Both the position numbers and the translations under genes were made by a program. A stretch of DNA of 14,295 nt from Acidovorax sp. (GTDB lineage: Bacteria > Pseudomonadota > Gammaproteobacteria > Burkholderiales > Burkholderiaceae_C). Positions 1 through 7,587 of this stretch are shown in pieces. The stretch's first letter is position 1, and each line of letters opens with the position of its first letter. Location of the stretch: NCBI GenBank assembly GCA_011620245.1, contig WOZN01000186.1, forward strand, positions 1 through 14,295, written 5' to 3'. Below the pieces are notes generated by a model that searched no databases, had not been told where the DNA came from, and saw only the letters and a list, made by a program, of their open reading frames with translations.

Positions 1-24
1 CCCCTGCTGCCTGCGCGAAAACGC

Positions 25-53
25 AAGACTAAACTTGTGACACAGTAAGACTA
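25..53. repeat. Spaced direct repeat flanking an imperfect palindrome
   Basis: The heptamer AAGACTA occurs at 25-31 and again at 47-53. The copies are 22 bp apart, about two helical turns. Between them, around 33-46, is an imperfect palindrome built on GTG-A-CAC. This geometry resembles an operator or enhancer site, but it is short enough to be chance. The gene it might serve is not visible. Confidence 0.3.
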
Positions 54-268
54 GGTTAAAAATGGACTGCTGCGGTCGATTGGCAGCCGGCGATTTCCAA
101 GTCCGACAGGCTCTTATGTGTGCCAGAAAATTCTTTCCATATCTGACAACGACTTGCAGCGCCGCCTCGTCACGCCTTCAGCGGACTGTCAATAATCTCG
201 ATAGATGTTGTGGCTTAAGCCGGAACTGCGGGAAAGCCGCCCCACCCGACTCCCAGACAAGCGATGTG

Positions 269-311
269 GCGACTCCGGCGCGGCAGGCAGCAGCTGCGCC
301 GGATGCGTCGC
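269..311. repeat. GC-rich inverted repeat (stem-loop)
   Basis: Two perfect 7-base arms, CCGGCGC at 275-281 and GCGCCGG at 296-302, face each other across a 14-base loop. Outer arms GCGAC (269-273) and GTCGC (307-311) can pair after a short asymmetric bulge. No T-run follows on either strand, so it is not a standard intrinsic terminator. It could fold in the 3' tail of the protease transcript. Confidence 0.35.
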
Positions 312-436
312 TTCAAAATCTGTGAAGGGATGCGGAAGCGAGCGCGCGACCGAGGGCGCGGGGGCGTGTCAGAAGATTTTTTGTGCACGTTGCCATCAAA
401 GCCGGCACAACAGTGCAGCGTGGGCTGCGCCAGCAT

Positions 437-1225
437 TCAGGGATGCCGCGCCATCAACTCCAGCACATAGCGGCTCGGAATCGCGTAAGAAATGCCCGAG
501 GGCTGACTCATGGCCGACTCGTGCGTGGACTTGATCAGCACCATGTTGATGACGCCGACCACCGCGCCATTGCGCGGGTCGAACAAAGGGCCGCCGCTGT
601 TGCCAGGGTAGGCCGTGGCGTCGAGCTGGAACACCTGGAAAGGGCCGACGCGCAGGCTGCGGATGGCGCGCTCGCTGAGTTGGTGGCCGGTGGGGCTGGG
701 CAGGGCCATGGTCGTGATGGAAGAGACGGTGGCGCGGTGGGTGACAGCGGAGAACCCCAACAACCCACCGATCGGGAAACCCATGAAGGCCAGATCGTCG
801 CCCTCGCGCACCGGCTCTGATGCCAGTACCTTGAGCGCCGTCGCTGCGGGCCCGTCGATCTGCAGCAGGGCGAGATCGTGCTCTGGGACGGTCTCCAGCA
901 CCCGCGCCTGGCGCATGGCCCACAGGCCCGTCCCCGCGCGCAGTTGCACGACCAGTGCGGGCCCATCGGCACCTGAGGCACCTGCGGCACCGATGGCAGA
1001 TGCCACATGGGCATTGGTCACCACGCGCAAGCCGTCGCCCACCACGAAGCCAGTCCCGACATAGCGAAACCGCGGGGTGTCGGTCGCGCGGTAGGTGCCG
1101 ACCAGCACCACGGACGGCTTGACCCGCTCCACCGTATCGGGCAGTTGCGCCATCGCGCTGCCGCCCCATGCCCACTGGAGCAGCAACACAAGCGCCCACT
1201 GAACTCCCCAGCGTCTGTGGTTCAT
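437..1225 (-). CDS. Exported trypsin-fold serine protease (S1C/HtrA-like, no PDZ)
   Basis: This 262-residue protein has an N-terminal signal peptide: Arg residues, a hydrophobic core at about 8-21, and a likely cleavage site after AMA at residue 26. A chymotrypsin-fold domain follows, with a complete catalytic triad. The His lies in VVTNAHVA (H73), the Asp in EHDLALL (D117) and the Ser in YPGNSGGPL (S210). The fold and motifs match DegP/HtrA-type proteases, but the protein ends after the protease domain with no PDZ domain. It should act in the periplasm or outside the cell. An in-frame ATG at 1270 gives a longer frame, but I chose 1225 because the signal peptide begins there. It follows prsT by 87 bp on the same strand and is probably co-transcribed or driven by a weak promoter in the gap. 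Its substrate is unknown; processing of matrix or PEP-CTERM proteins is inference from context. Confidence 0.85.
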   Translation of the reverse strand: MNHRRWGVQWALVLLLQWAWGGSAMAQLPDTVERVKPSVVLVGTYRATDTPRFRYVGTGFVVGDGLRVVTNAHVASAIGAAGASGADGPALVVQLRAGTGLWAMRQARVLETVPEHDLALLQIDGPAATALKVLASEPVREGDDLAFMGFPIGGLLGFSAVTHRATVSSITTMALPSPTGHQLSERAIRSLRVGPFQVFQLDATAYPGNSGGPLFDPRNGAVVGVINMVLIKSTHESAMSQPSGISYAIPSRYVLELMARHP

Positions 1226-1269
1226 GGCGTTGTTACGGGTTTCCAACCTGCGGCGGCTCAGGCGGGCCA

Positions 1270-1299
1270 ATTTCAGCCGGCGCCAGAAGCGCTTGACAA
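1270..1299 (-). promoter_or_regulatory. Weak sigma-70-like promoter candidate for the protease gene
   Basis: On the minus strand TTGTCA (1294-1299, one mismatch to TTGACA) is followed after 18 bases by TGAAAT (1270-1275, two mismatches to TATAAT). Transcription would start near 1263, about 38 bases before the chosen ATG. The match is modest, and read-through from prsT would also explain expression. Confidence 0.3.
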
Positions 1300-1312
1300 G
1301 GGTGCCGGGGAT

Positions 1313-4090
1313 TCACAGTGCTTTTCGAAGCTGCTGGACCTCTGCCTGGGCAGCAAACCGATCTCCTGCAGCGCTGAGCTCATCCAGCAATGCGCGGGCG
1401 GCATCCTTGTTGCCTGCCTTGATCTGGATCTTGGCCAGATTCAACTTGAACTCCAAGGTTTGCGGCTGCAGTTGCACCACCTTTTTTTGCAGCTCTATGG
1501 CCCGTTCATGCTGGCTGGCGCCAGACAGCAGCATGGCCCAGGTGTCCATGAGCGCGGGCTGGTTGGGCGCCAGCGCATTGGCCCGCTCCGCATCGGCCAG
1601 CGCACCGTCATGGCCCAGCTGGCCTTTGATCCAGGCCACATTGTTCAGGGCGACAGCGTTGTTGGGCTGCAACGCCAACACGCGCTCGAACTGGCGCAGG
1701 CCTTCCGGCAGATCTCGAAGGGCAAGGGCCCGGTTTCCCAGATAGAAGATAAAGGCCGCGTCCTTGGGCTGGGTGCGCAGCCACTCCGCAGCCCATCGCT
1801 CGGCTTCGGGCTTCTTTCCGGCCGACAGCAGCACGGCGTGCAACCGCACTGCCAGTTCCGGGCTGGCCACCTGCTTGAGACCCGCGCGGAAAGCGTCTGC
1901 GGCTTTGTCCCAGGCTTTGCCTGCTGCGTGAATCTCGCCTTCGAGCAGATAGCCCACCGCCTCCTTGGGTCTTTGCTTCTGCACCGTTCGGCTGATGGCC
2001 AGGGCATCGCCGGGCTTTTGCGCCGCCATGGCCAAACGGACCTGGCCTTGCTGGGCCTCCAGCGAATTGGGCTCTATCTCGAGTGCCTTGCGCAGGTTCT
2101 GACCCGCAGCGGCACGGTCGCCGGCGACCAGGTTGGCGCTGGCCATGCGCAGGTAGGGCAAGGAAGATTGCGGCTGCAGCGACGCCATGCGATTGAAGCT
2201 GGCCTGCGCCTGGTTGTGTTCGCCGTTGGCCGACTGCGCGCGCCCCAGGACATCAAGCAATTGCACATTGTCAGGCAGTGCGGCAACCGCTTGCTGCGCC
2301 ACTGTCAGCGCATCTTTCAACTCGCGGTTGCGCAAGTAATGCTCTGCCAGAAGCAGGCGCGGGATGGGACTGCTGGGCGCTGCATCCACCGCCTTGCGCA
2401 GGAGGTTCACCAGCTCTGTCTTGTCTGCCCCATTGGCAGCCCGCAACTCCACCAGCGCCAGATGCGCCTGAACGTTGCCCGGCTGGCGCTTGATGGCGGA
2501 CTCCAGGCGCGCGCGCGCATCGTCCGGCCGCTTGTCGGCGTTGTCGAGCACGGCCAGCACGCCCACAGCAGGAAAATAGTTGGGGTCGATCTCCAGCACC
2601 CGCTCCATGGCCTTGCGTGCCCCGGCGGTATCGCGCTTGAGCAACAAGGCGCGGCCACGCAAGAAGACGGGCAAAACGTCTGCGGGGCGCTTTTTCTCCA
2701 GCGCATCGATGGCTTTGAGGGCCTGGTCGACCTTGCGCTGCCGCAGCAGCGCATTGATCAGGGCCATGTCTGCGACCACGCCCTCATCACTGGCAGCAAT
2801 GCTCTGCAACTCGCTCAGCGCCGCATCGCCCTGCCCCGCTGCCAGGCGGCTGACTGCCAGCGATGTGCGCTTGGCCGGGTCTTTCGGGTCCAGGCTGGAA
2901 GCCCGGGCGAAGTAGCGCTGTGCACGATCGACATCGCCCTGGAGCATGTAAACCTGCCCCGCCAGCGCGACCATGCCGGGGTCTCGGTCGTTGCGTTCGA
3001 TATCGGCCGGCAGTGTTGCCATGGCCTTGTCGAGCCGGCCCAGGCGCATATAGGCCGTCACCAGGCCGCGCCGCGCCATGGGCAGCCCTGCATTCAATTG
3101 CAAGGCCTTGGACAGCAAGGCCTCGGCCTGGACGTTGGCGCCCAGTTGTAGCTCGGTCATGCCGGCCAATTCGAGCGCACGGGTGTTTTCGGGCGTGAGC
3201 CGCACCAGCTTCTGCAAGTGCTCTTGCGCTGTTTTGAAATCATTTTTGGCGTATGCCAGCATCGCTTGCAAATACAAGGTCTGCGGCGTGCCAGGCGCGG
3301 CCTTTGCCAACTCTTGCAAATCTTGCGCGGCGGCATCTGTCTTGCCTTGCAGCAGCAGCAGCTGAATGACGGCAGCCTGCCCCTCCTTGTAAGCGGGATT
3401 GACCTGGAGCGCCTCGCGGTAAGCAGCCATCGCGGCATCCATGTCGCGCTTGCCATAGAGCAGCAAGTCACCGCGCAGTTTGAGCGCCTCATCGGAGACA
3501 AAGGACTGCCGGGGGATCTTGTCCAGCCCCTGCAGGGCACCATCAATATCGCCGCGCTGGGCACTGGCGCGTGCCAGCTCGATGAGTGCAGGCGCATAGT
3601 CGGCCTTGGCCTTCAGCGCTTCATCAATACTGGCGCGGAACTTGTCCTCCTGGCCCTGGCGCAACCAGGCAATGGCCACGGTGGTCTTCAGACTTGCCTG
3701 CGCCGGGGCGCTGGCAAGCTGCTGGCCTGCGTAGTCGGTCGTAATCTTGCTGTACTGCTTGCCCAACAACAAAGCCTGGGCCAGTTGCGGAACCACTTCT
3801 TCAGGGGCCGCGCCCAAATCCTGCGCCTTCCTGAACTCGGTCTCAGCGCCCGCAATATCGCCGGTGGCCTGCAAGGCCTGGCCCAGCAGGAGGCGTGCCT
3901 TGGCGGAATCCGGGCGGTCTTTCAAGACATTTTTGAGCTGGATGATGGCCGCCGGCGCGTCATTGCGGCTCAGGTAATCTTGCGCCGACGCCAAGAGCGC
4001 ATCCGGATTGTCGCTACCGCATGCCGACACCAGCAAGGCCATTGCAAGCGTAGCGATAGGAACGAGGGAGCGGGAAATGGGGGTCTTCAT
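1313..4090 (-). CDS. prsT: XrtA/PEP-CTERM system TPR-repeat lipoprotein PrsT
   Basis: This is a 925-residue protein. Its N-terminus is a lipoprotein signal: Lys and Arg, then a hydrophobic stretch ending in the lipobox V-S-A-C with the lipidated Cys at residue 24. The residues after Cys are Gly-Ser, with no Asp retention signal, which suggests the outer membrane if E. coli rules apply. From about residue 30 to the end it is a nearly continuous array of tetratricopeptide helix pairs, recognisable by recurring A-x-x-x-Y/F and L-x-L-x-P-x-N/D spacing, for example at ALQVNPAYKEG and LEIDPNYFPAVG. Length, lipobox and position after prsK and prsR match the PrsT family of exosortase A loci. The role is not firmly established; a periplasmic scaffold for polysaccharide or PEP-CTERM protein export is the usual suggestion. 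The start is supported by a GGAG ribosome site 9 bases upstream. It begins 22 bp after prsR. Confidence 0.93.
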   Translation of the reverse strand: MKTPISRSLVPIATLAMALLVSACGSDNPDALLASAQDYLSRNDAPAAIIQLKNVLKDRPDSAKARLLLGQALQATGDIAGAETEFRKAQDLGAAPEEVVPQLAQALLLGKQYSKITTDYAGQQLASAPAQASLKTTVAIAWLRQGQEDKFRASIDEALKAKADYAPALIELARASAQRGDIDGALQGLDKIPRQSFVSDEALKLRGDLLLYGKRDMDAAMAAYREALQVNPAYKEGQAAVIQLLLLQGKTDAAAQDLQELAKAAPGTPQTLYLQAMLAYAKNDFKTAQEHLQKLVRLTPENTRALELAGMTELQLGANVQAEALLSKALQLNAGLPMARRGLVTAYMRLGRLDKAMATLPADIERNDRDPGMVALAGQVYMLQGDVDRAQRYFARASSLDPKDPAKRTSLAVSRLAAGQGDAALSELQSIAASDEGVVADMALINALLRQRKVDQALKAIDALEKKRPADVLPVFLRGRALLLKRDTAGARKAMERVLEIDPNYFPAVGVLAVLDNADKRPDDARARLESAIKRQPGNVQAHLALVELRAANGADKTELVNLLRKAVDAAPSSPIPRLLLAEHYLRNRELKDALTVAQQAVAALPDNVQLLDVLGRAQSANGEHNQAQASFNRMASLQPQSSLPYLRMASANLVAGDRAAAGQNLRKALEIEPNSLEAQQGQVRLAMAAQKPGDALAISRTVQKQRPKEAVGYLLEGEIHAAGKAWDKAADAFRAGLKQVASPELAVRLHAVLLSAGKKPEAERWAAEWLRTQPKDAAFIFYLGNRALALRDLPEGLRQFERVLALQPNNAVALNNVAWIKGQLGHDGALADAERANALAPNQPALMDTWAMLLSGASQHERAIELQKKVVQLQPQTLEFKLNLAKIQIKAGNKDAARALLDELSAAGDRFAAQAEVQQLRKAL

Positions 4091-4112
4091 GGTCGTTCTC
4101 CAGAGAAAATCT

Positions 4113-5474
4113 TCAGGGCTTGAGGCCCAGGCGATGCATCAGGTCGTACAAAGTGGGGCGGCTGACACCGAGCAGGTCAGCGGCCTTGGCAATCGTGCCG
4201 TCGGCCCGGGCAAGTGCTGCAAGCACCGCCCGCTGCTCGGCGGCCTCGCGCGTCATGCGCAGGTCCAGTGATCGGTCGCCCTCCGTGCTGTCAGCGCCCG
4301 TGAGCCCGATGTCCTCAGCAGTGATCTGGTTTCCATCGGCCATGATGGTGGCGCGCTTGATGCAGTTCTCAAGCTCGCGGATGTTGCCCGGCCAGGGGTG
4401 CGCCTCGATGGCGCGCAGCGCATCATCGGCCAGCGTCAGGTTGCGGCGGTGCTCCTGGCCGAATCGGCGCACGAAGGCGTGGGCCAGCAGTGCCGCGTCT
4501 CCCACCCGCGCACGCAAGGGCGGTATCTCCACCACGATTTCCGCCAGGCGGTAGTAGAGGTCTTCTCGAAACCGCCCTTCCTTGACGCATTGCGTGAGAT
4601 TTTGGTGGGTCGCGCACACAATGCGCACATCGACGGCAATTTCCTGGCGACCGCCCACGCGTTCGACGACACGCTCTTGCAGGAATCGCAGCAGCTTGGC
4701 CTGCAAGGCCATGGGCATGTCCCCGATTTCATCGAGCATGAGCGTGCCTGCGTGCGCTGTCTCGATCTTGCCCGGCGTGGTCTTGGCGGCGCCTGTGAAG
4801 GCCCCTTTTTCGTAGCCAAAAAGCTCACTCTCCAGCAAGTTTTCAGGAATGGCGGCGCAGTTGATGGCAACAAATTTGCCGTCCTTGCGATTGGACAGCC
4901 GGTGCAGGCCACGCGCCAGCACCTCCTTGCCCGTGCCGCTTTCGCCCAGCAGCATGACGGAGGCATTGGTATTGGCGACCTTTTCGATGGTGCGGCATAT
5001 ACGCAGCATGTGCGGATCACGCGTAATCAAGCCACCGAGCGTATCGGGCATCTGCATCGCCTGAAGCCGCTTGTTCTCGGCTTGCAATTGGTGCAGCCTG
5101 AACGCACGCTCCACGCCCAGGTTGAGGACTTCTGGTTCAAACGGTTTGGCCAGAAAATCGTAAGCACCCATGGCAACGGCCTTGAGTGCGTTGGACTGGT
5201 CGTTCTGTCCGGTCAGCACGATCACCTTGGTGTCAGGCTCCGCGCCCAGAATCTGCTCGAGCAGCTTGAAGCCCTCGGAAACCGAGTCGGCATCCGGGGG
5301 CAGGCCCAGGTCCATGGTCACGACTGCAGGCGCGTACCTGCGCAACTGCGTCATGGCGCTTTCGCGGTCATCAGCGGTGACGGATTCGAAACGATCCAGC
5401 GACCACTTGATCTGCTTTTGCAACGCCAAATCATCCTCAACAATCAGCAGGGGCTGCAACTTGGCCGGGATCAT
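4113..5474 (-). CDS. prsR: PEP-CTERM-box response regulator PrsR (sigma-54 activator)
   Basis: This 453-residue NtrC-type activator has three domains. The receiver (about 8-125) shows the acidic pocket E13-D14-D15, phospho-acceptor D55 in VTMDLGLP, T88 and K110. The central AAA+ domain (about 148-380) has Walker A GESGTGKE at 177-184, the sigma-54-contacting loop GAFTGA at 224-229 and Walker B TLMLDE at 244-249. The C-terminus is a Fis-type helix-turn-helix (about 426-450, AAADLLGVSRPTLYDLM-like). All key residues are intact, so it should be a working phosphorylation-dependent activator of RNA polymerase with RpoN. In floc-forming betaproteobacteria the PrsK/PrsR pair controls PEP-CTERM gene expression. 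The start codon overlaps the prsK stop codon by 4 bp (ATGA), implying translational coupling and fixed kinase-regulator stoichiometry. Confidence 0.95.
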   Translation of the reverse strand: MIPAKLQPLLIVEDDLALQKQIKWSLDRFESVTADDRESAMTQLRRYAPAVVTMDLGLPPDADSVSEGFKLLEQILGAEPDTKVIVLTGQNDQSNALKAVAMGAYDFLAKPFEPEVLNLGVERAFRLHQLQAENKRLQAMQMPDTLGGLITRDPHMLRICRTIEKVANTNASVMLLGESGTGKEVLARGLHRLSNRKDGKFVAINCAAIPENLLESELFGYEKGAFTGAAKTTPGKIETAHAGTLMLDEIGDMPMALQAKLLRFLQERVVERVGGRQEIAVDVRIVCATHQNLTQCVKEGRFREDLYYRLAEIVVEIPPLRARVGDAALLAHAFVRRFGQEHRRNLTLADDALRAIEAHPWPGNIRELENCIKRATIMADGNQITAEDIGLTGADSTEGDRSLDLRMTREAAEQRAVLAALARADGTIAKAADLLGVSRPTLYDLMHRLGLKP

Positions 5475-7564
5475 GCCGTCTCCTGTGGATGCAAACCGAA
5501 ATCACGACCGATTTCAAACAAGGGAAGCAGGAGACGCACCACGGTTCCTTTGCCAACCTGGCTGTCCACGGAAACCTTGCCGCCGAGTTCCTGCACATAC
5601 TGAAAACTCTCGTAAGTGCCAATTCCCATGCCAGCCTCCTTGGTGGTCTGAAACGGCTTGAACAAGCGCGTCTGGACAAACTCTTCGGTCATGCCCTGGC
5701 CTTCGTCACCCACTTCGATGCGGGCATGGCTACCGAAACGATCCACTTTCATCCAGACCCGGCCATCGGTGTCTGTTGCGTCGAATGCGTTGTGTACCAG
5801 GTGCCCGATGATGCGCTCCAGGCGGTCGGCCTGTCCACGGGTAAAAACCTGTGGCGAAACCTCCAACTGCATGGTGCGCCCGCGGCACAAGGCATTGGCT
5901 GCCAGCCGCTCGGCAATCTTGCACAGATCCACACCCAAGGACGAATCACCGGATGCGGTGCCCCCGCGCAATTGCAGCATCAACTGGCGCATGCGATCCA
6001 GCGAATTTTCTACCGTCATCAGCATGTCGGCCTGAAATTCCGGGTTGTCCTGCAATCGCTTCGCGTTTTTGACCATGAGCGACAACTGGGCGACTATATT
6101 TTTCAAATCGTGCACCACAAAGGCCGACATGCGGTTGAAGGCTTCGAACTTGCGCGACTCCAGCAAGGCTTCGGTGGCCTGAATCTGCGCCAGAAAGCTC
6201 GCGGCCTGGCGTCCGGCCGTCTTGAGCAGATCAGTGACCTCCCAATTGACCTCCACCACCGTGCGCGGACTGGCCAGCAGCACAAACCCCAGCAAATCCT
6301 TGCCTTGCCACAGCGGCACCAACAACCAGGCCTGCGGATACTCTGCCAGCCACTCGGGCAAGCGCAAACCGCGGTAGCGGCCGGGCGAAGCGCGGAACTC
6401 CTCCAGATTGACCACCCACCCAGTGGACCGCATGAACGCAGGCAGTTCGGCATCCTTATCGACGGTCTGATTGGTCGCGGCCAGATTCCACCGGGCCACC
6501 TGCCGGTACTGGTCGTCGTCCGGGCGCAGCAGCCACAAGGCGCCTGCAGGGCTCTCCAGCATATCGGCAAGGCCCCGCACCACGTTCTGCCCCGCTTCCT
6601 GGGGGTGGGCCTGGCTTGACAGCGTGGCGGTGAACTTCAACCATTCTTCGCGGTAATCAAAGCGGTAGCGAAAGAAATGCTTGCCCAGAAACACCCGCAA
6701 CCTGGCACGCAACGCGCCTGAAAGCGCCAGCGCCAGCGCCAGCACCAATCCCACGAAAACCAGCCCCAATTGCAGGGCGCCGCCCCAATCGCCGCCAAAA
6801 TAGCGAACGTAATAGCCCACACCCGCGATGAAGAGCAGATAAAGCCCCACCAGCAACAGCGTCGCAGAGTGAAACACGACCTTGCGCGAAACGCGTATCT
6901 TGGCAATCCAGTTGCGATGCCGGGTGGTAGCCAGCAGCAGCAGTGGCACCATCAGTGCATGCACGAAGGGCCTCGCAGTCAGGGCGTCACGGTCCAGGCC
7001 CTGAAACAGCACGCCCTGGGAAAACAGATACAGATCGAACACGAAGGTGCCCGCCAGCCCGAGGCACACCGGCTTGGCACTCCACAGCGAATCCTCGGGA
7101 AGATTGCGGAACAACTGCTCCACCAGCACCAGCCCGCCGAGCGCCAGCAACACCATGATGAAAATGTGGCCCCTCGCCCCCGCCAGCATGTGAACGACCA
7201 CAACCAGCGCGGGTACGCCCAGTAATCCCGCAGTTGCCAGCCCGGGCAACCAGCGATACCACGAGCCTTGCACCACACCAGCATTGGGCTTGAAGAACAA
7301 GGCGACAAAGACACCCCAGCCAAGGTAGCGCAGCATGTCGGCCGACTGCGCACCCAGCCACCACGCACCGTTCACTGTCAGCGCCAGCAGGCTGAAACCA
7401 CTCCAGGCCACGGTGAGCAAAGCAGCGGCAAGCATTGCCACGCCAATGCGATTGACCGGCGCACGCAGATATCCTTGACGGAATAAGCGCAAGGACAACA
7501 AGGCATAGGCCCCGGCGGCCAAAGCCAAACCCCAGTAAACCAGCGCGTTGTCACTGTTGTTCAT
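5471..7564 (-). CDS. prsK: XrtA/PEP-CTERM system sensor histidine kinase PrsK
   Basis: This is a 697-residue membrane kinase. The first 285 residues contain about eight or more hydrophobic segments (for example near 10-24, 40-65, 80-92, 105-128, 134-150, 201-212, 232-252 and 263-285). A GAF-like cytoplasmic domain spans about 310-460. The phospho-acceptor is H485 in FVVHDLKN, followed by a dimerisation helix pair and an HATPase domain with N-box N592 (HLVHNAFDATD), G1 box D620 (GDEGQGM) and G2 glycines near 645-649 (GMGIG). The H-box differs from textbook HisKA sequences, as is usual in this family. It starts 23 bp after the sugar transferase stop with only a weak ribosome site and overlaps prsR by 4 bp. 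The stimulus is unknown; the large N-terminal membrane sensor suggests an envelope signal. Confidence 0.93.
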   Translation of the reverse strand: MNNSDNALVYWGLALAAGAYALLSLRLFRQGYLRAPVNRIGVAMLAAALLTVAWSGFSLLALTVNGAWWLGAQSADMLRYLGWGVFVALFFKPNAGVVQGSWYRWLPGLATAGLLGVPALVVVVHMLAGARGHIFIMVLLALGGLVLVEQLFRNLPEDSLWSAKPVCLGLAGTFVFDLYLFSQGVLFQGLDRDALTARPFVHALMVPLLLLATTRHRNWIAKIRVSRKVVFHSATLLLVGLYLLFIAGVGYYVRYFGGDWGGALQLGLVFVGLVLALALALSGALRARLRVFLGKHFFRYRFDYREEWLKFTATLSSQAHPQEAGQNVVRGLADMLESPAGALWLLRPDDDQYRQVARWNLAATNQTVDKDAELPAFMRSTGWVVNLEEFRASPGRYRGLRLPEWLAEYPQAWLLVPLWQGKDLLGFVLLASPRTVVEVNWEVTDLLKTAGRQAASFLAQIQATEALLESRKFEAFNRMSAFVVHDLKNIVAQLSLMVKNAKRLQDNPEFQADMLMTVENSLDRMRQLMLQLRGGTASGDSSLGVDLCKIAERLAANALCRGRTMQLEVSPQVFTRGQADRLERIIGHLVHNAFDATDTDGRVWMKVDRFGSHARIEVGDEGQGMTEEFVQTRLFKPFQTTKEAGMGIGTYESFQYVQELGGKVSVDSQVGKGTVVRLLLPLFEIGRDFGLHPQETA

Positions 7565-7587
7565 GGCGATGCGTGGGTAGCCCAGTC

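Larger units (their letters stand above)
1..436. other. Gene-free region at left edge
   Basis: I see no convincing gene here. The short open frames on both strands are rich in Cys, Arg and Pro, lack a good ribosome binding site and look like no family. The first 200 bases are visibly more AT-rich than the rest of the window, as expected for an intergenic or regulatory stretch. It lies just downstream of the minus-strand protease gene. I find no clean hairpin plus T-run that would terminate that gene. It contains a pair of spaced direct repeats near position 40 and a GC-rich inverted repeat near 290, listed separately. Confidence 0.6.

Noticed and set aside
110..125. TGGCACAC on the minus strand as a sigma-54 -24 element
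   Set aside because: The -24 half is good, but the next GC lies 11 bases after GG instead of 10 and there is no TTGC.
62..325. An 87-codon open frame at the left edge
   Set aside because: No ribosome site, Cys-rich irregular composition, and no domain that I recognise.
1007..3151. A 714-codon open frame on the plus strand
   Set aside because: It is antisense to prsT and the protease gene. Its product is a low-complexity mixture rich in Gln, Leu, Arg and His typical of a reverse-strand shadow in GC-rich DNA, and prsT on the other strand has clear family motifs.
4398..5603. A 401-codon open frame on the plus strand
   Set aside because: It lies opposite prsR, whose receiver, AAA+ and HTH motifs are intact; the antisense product has no recognisable domain.
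6721..6750. Tandem GCGCCA-like hexamers
   Set aside because: They encode an Ala-Leu run in a PrsK membrane helix. Three in-frame copies are expected from codon choice and could not cause a frameshift.
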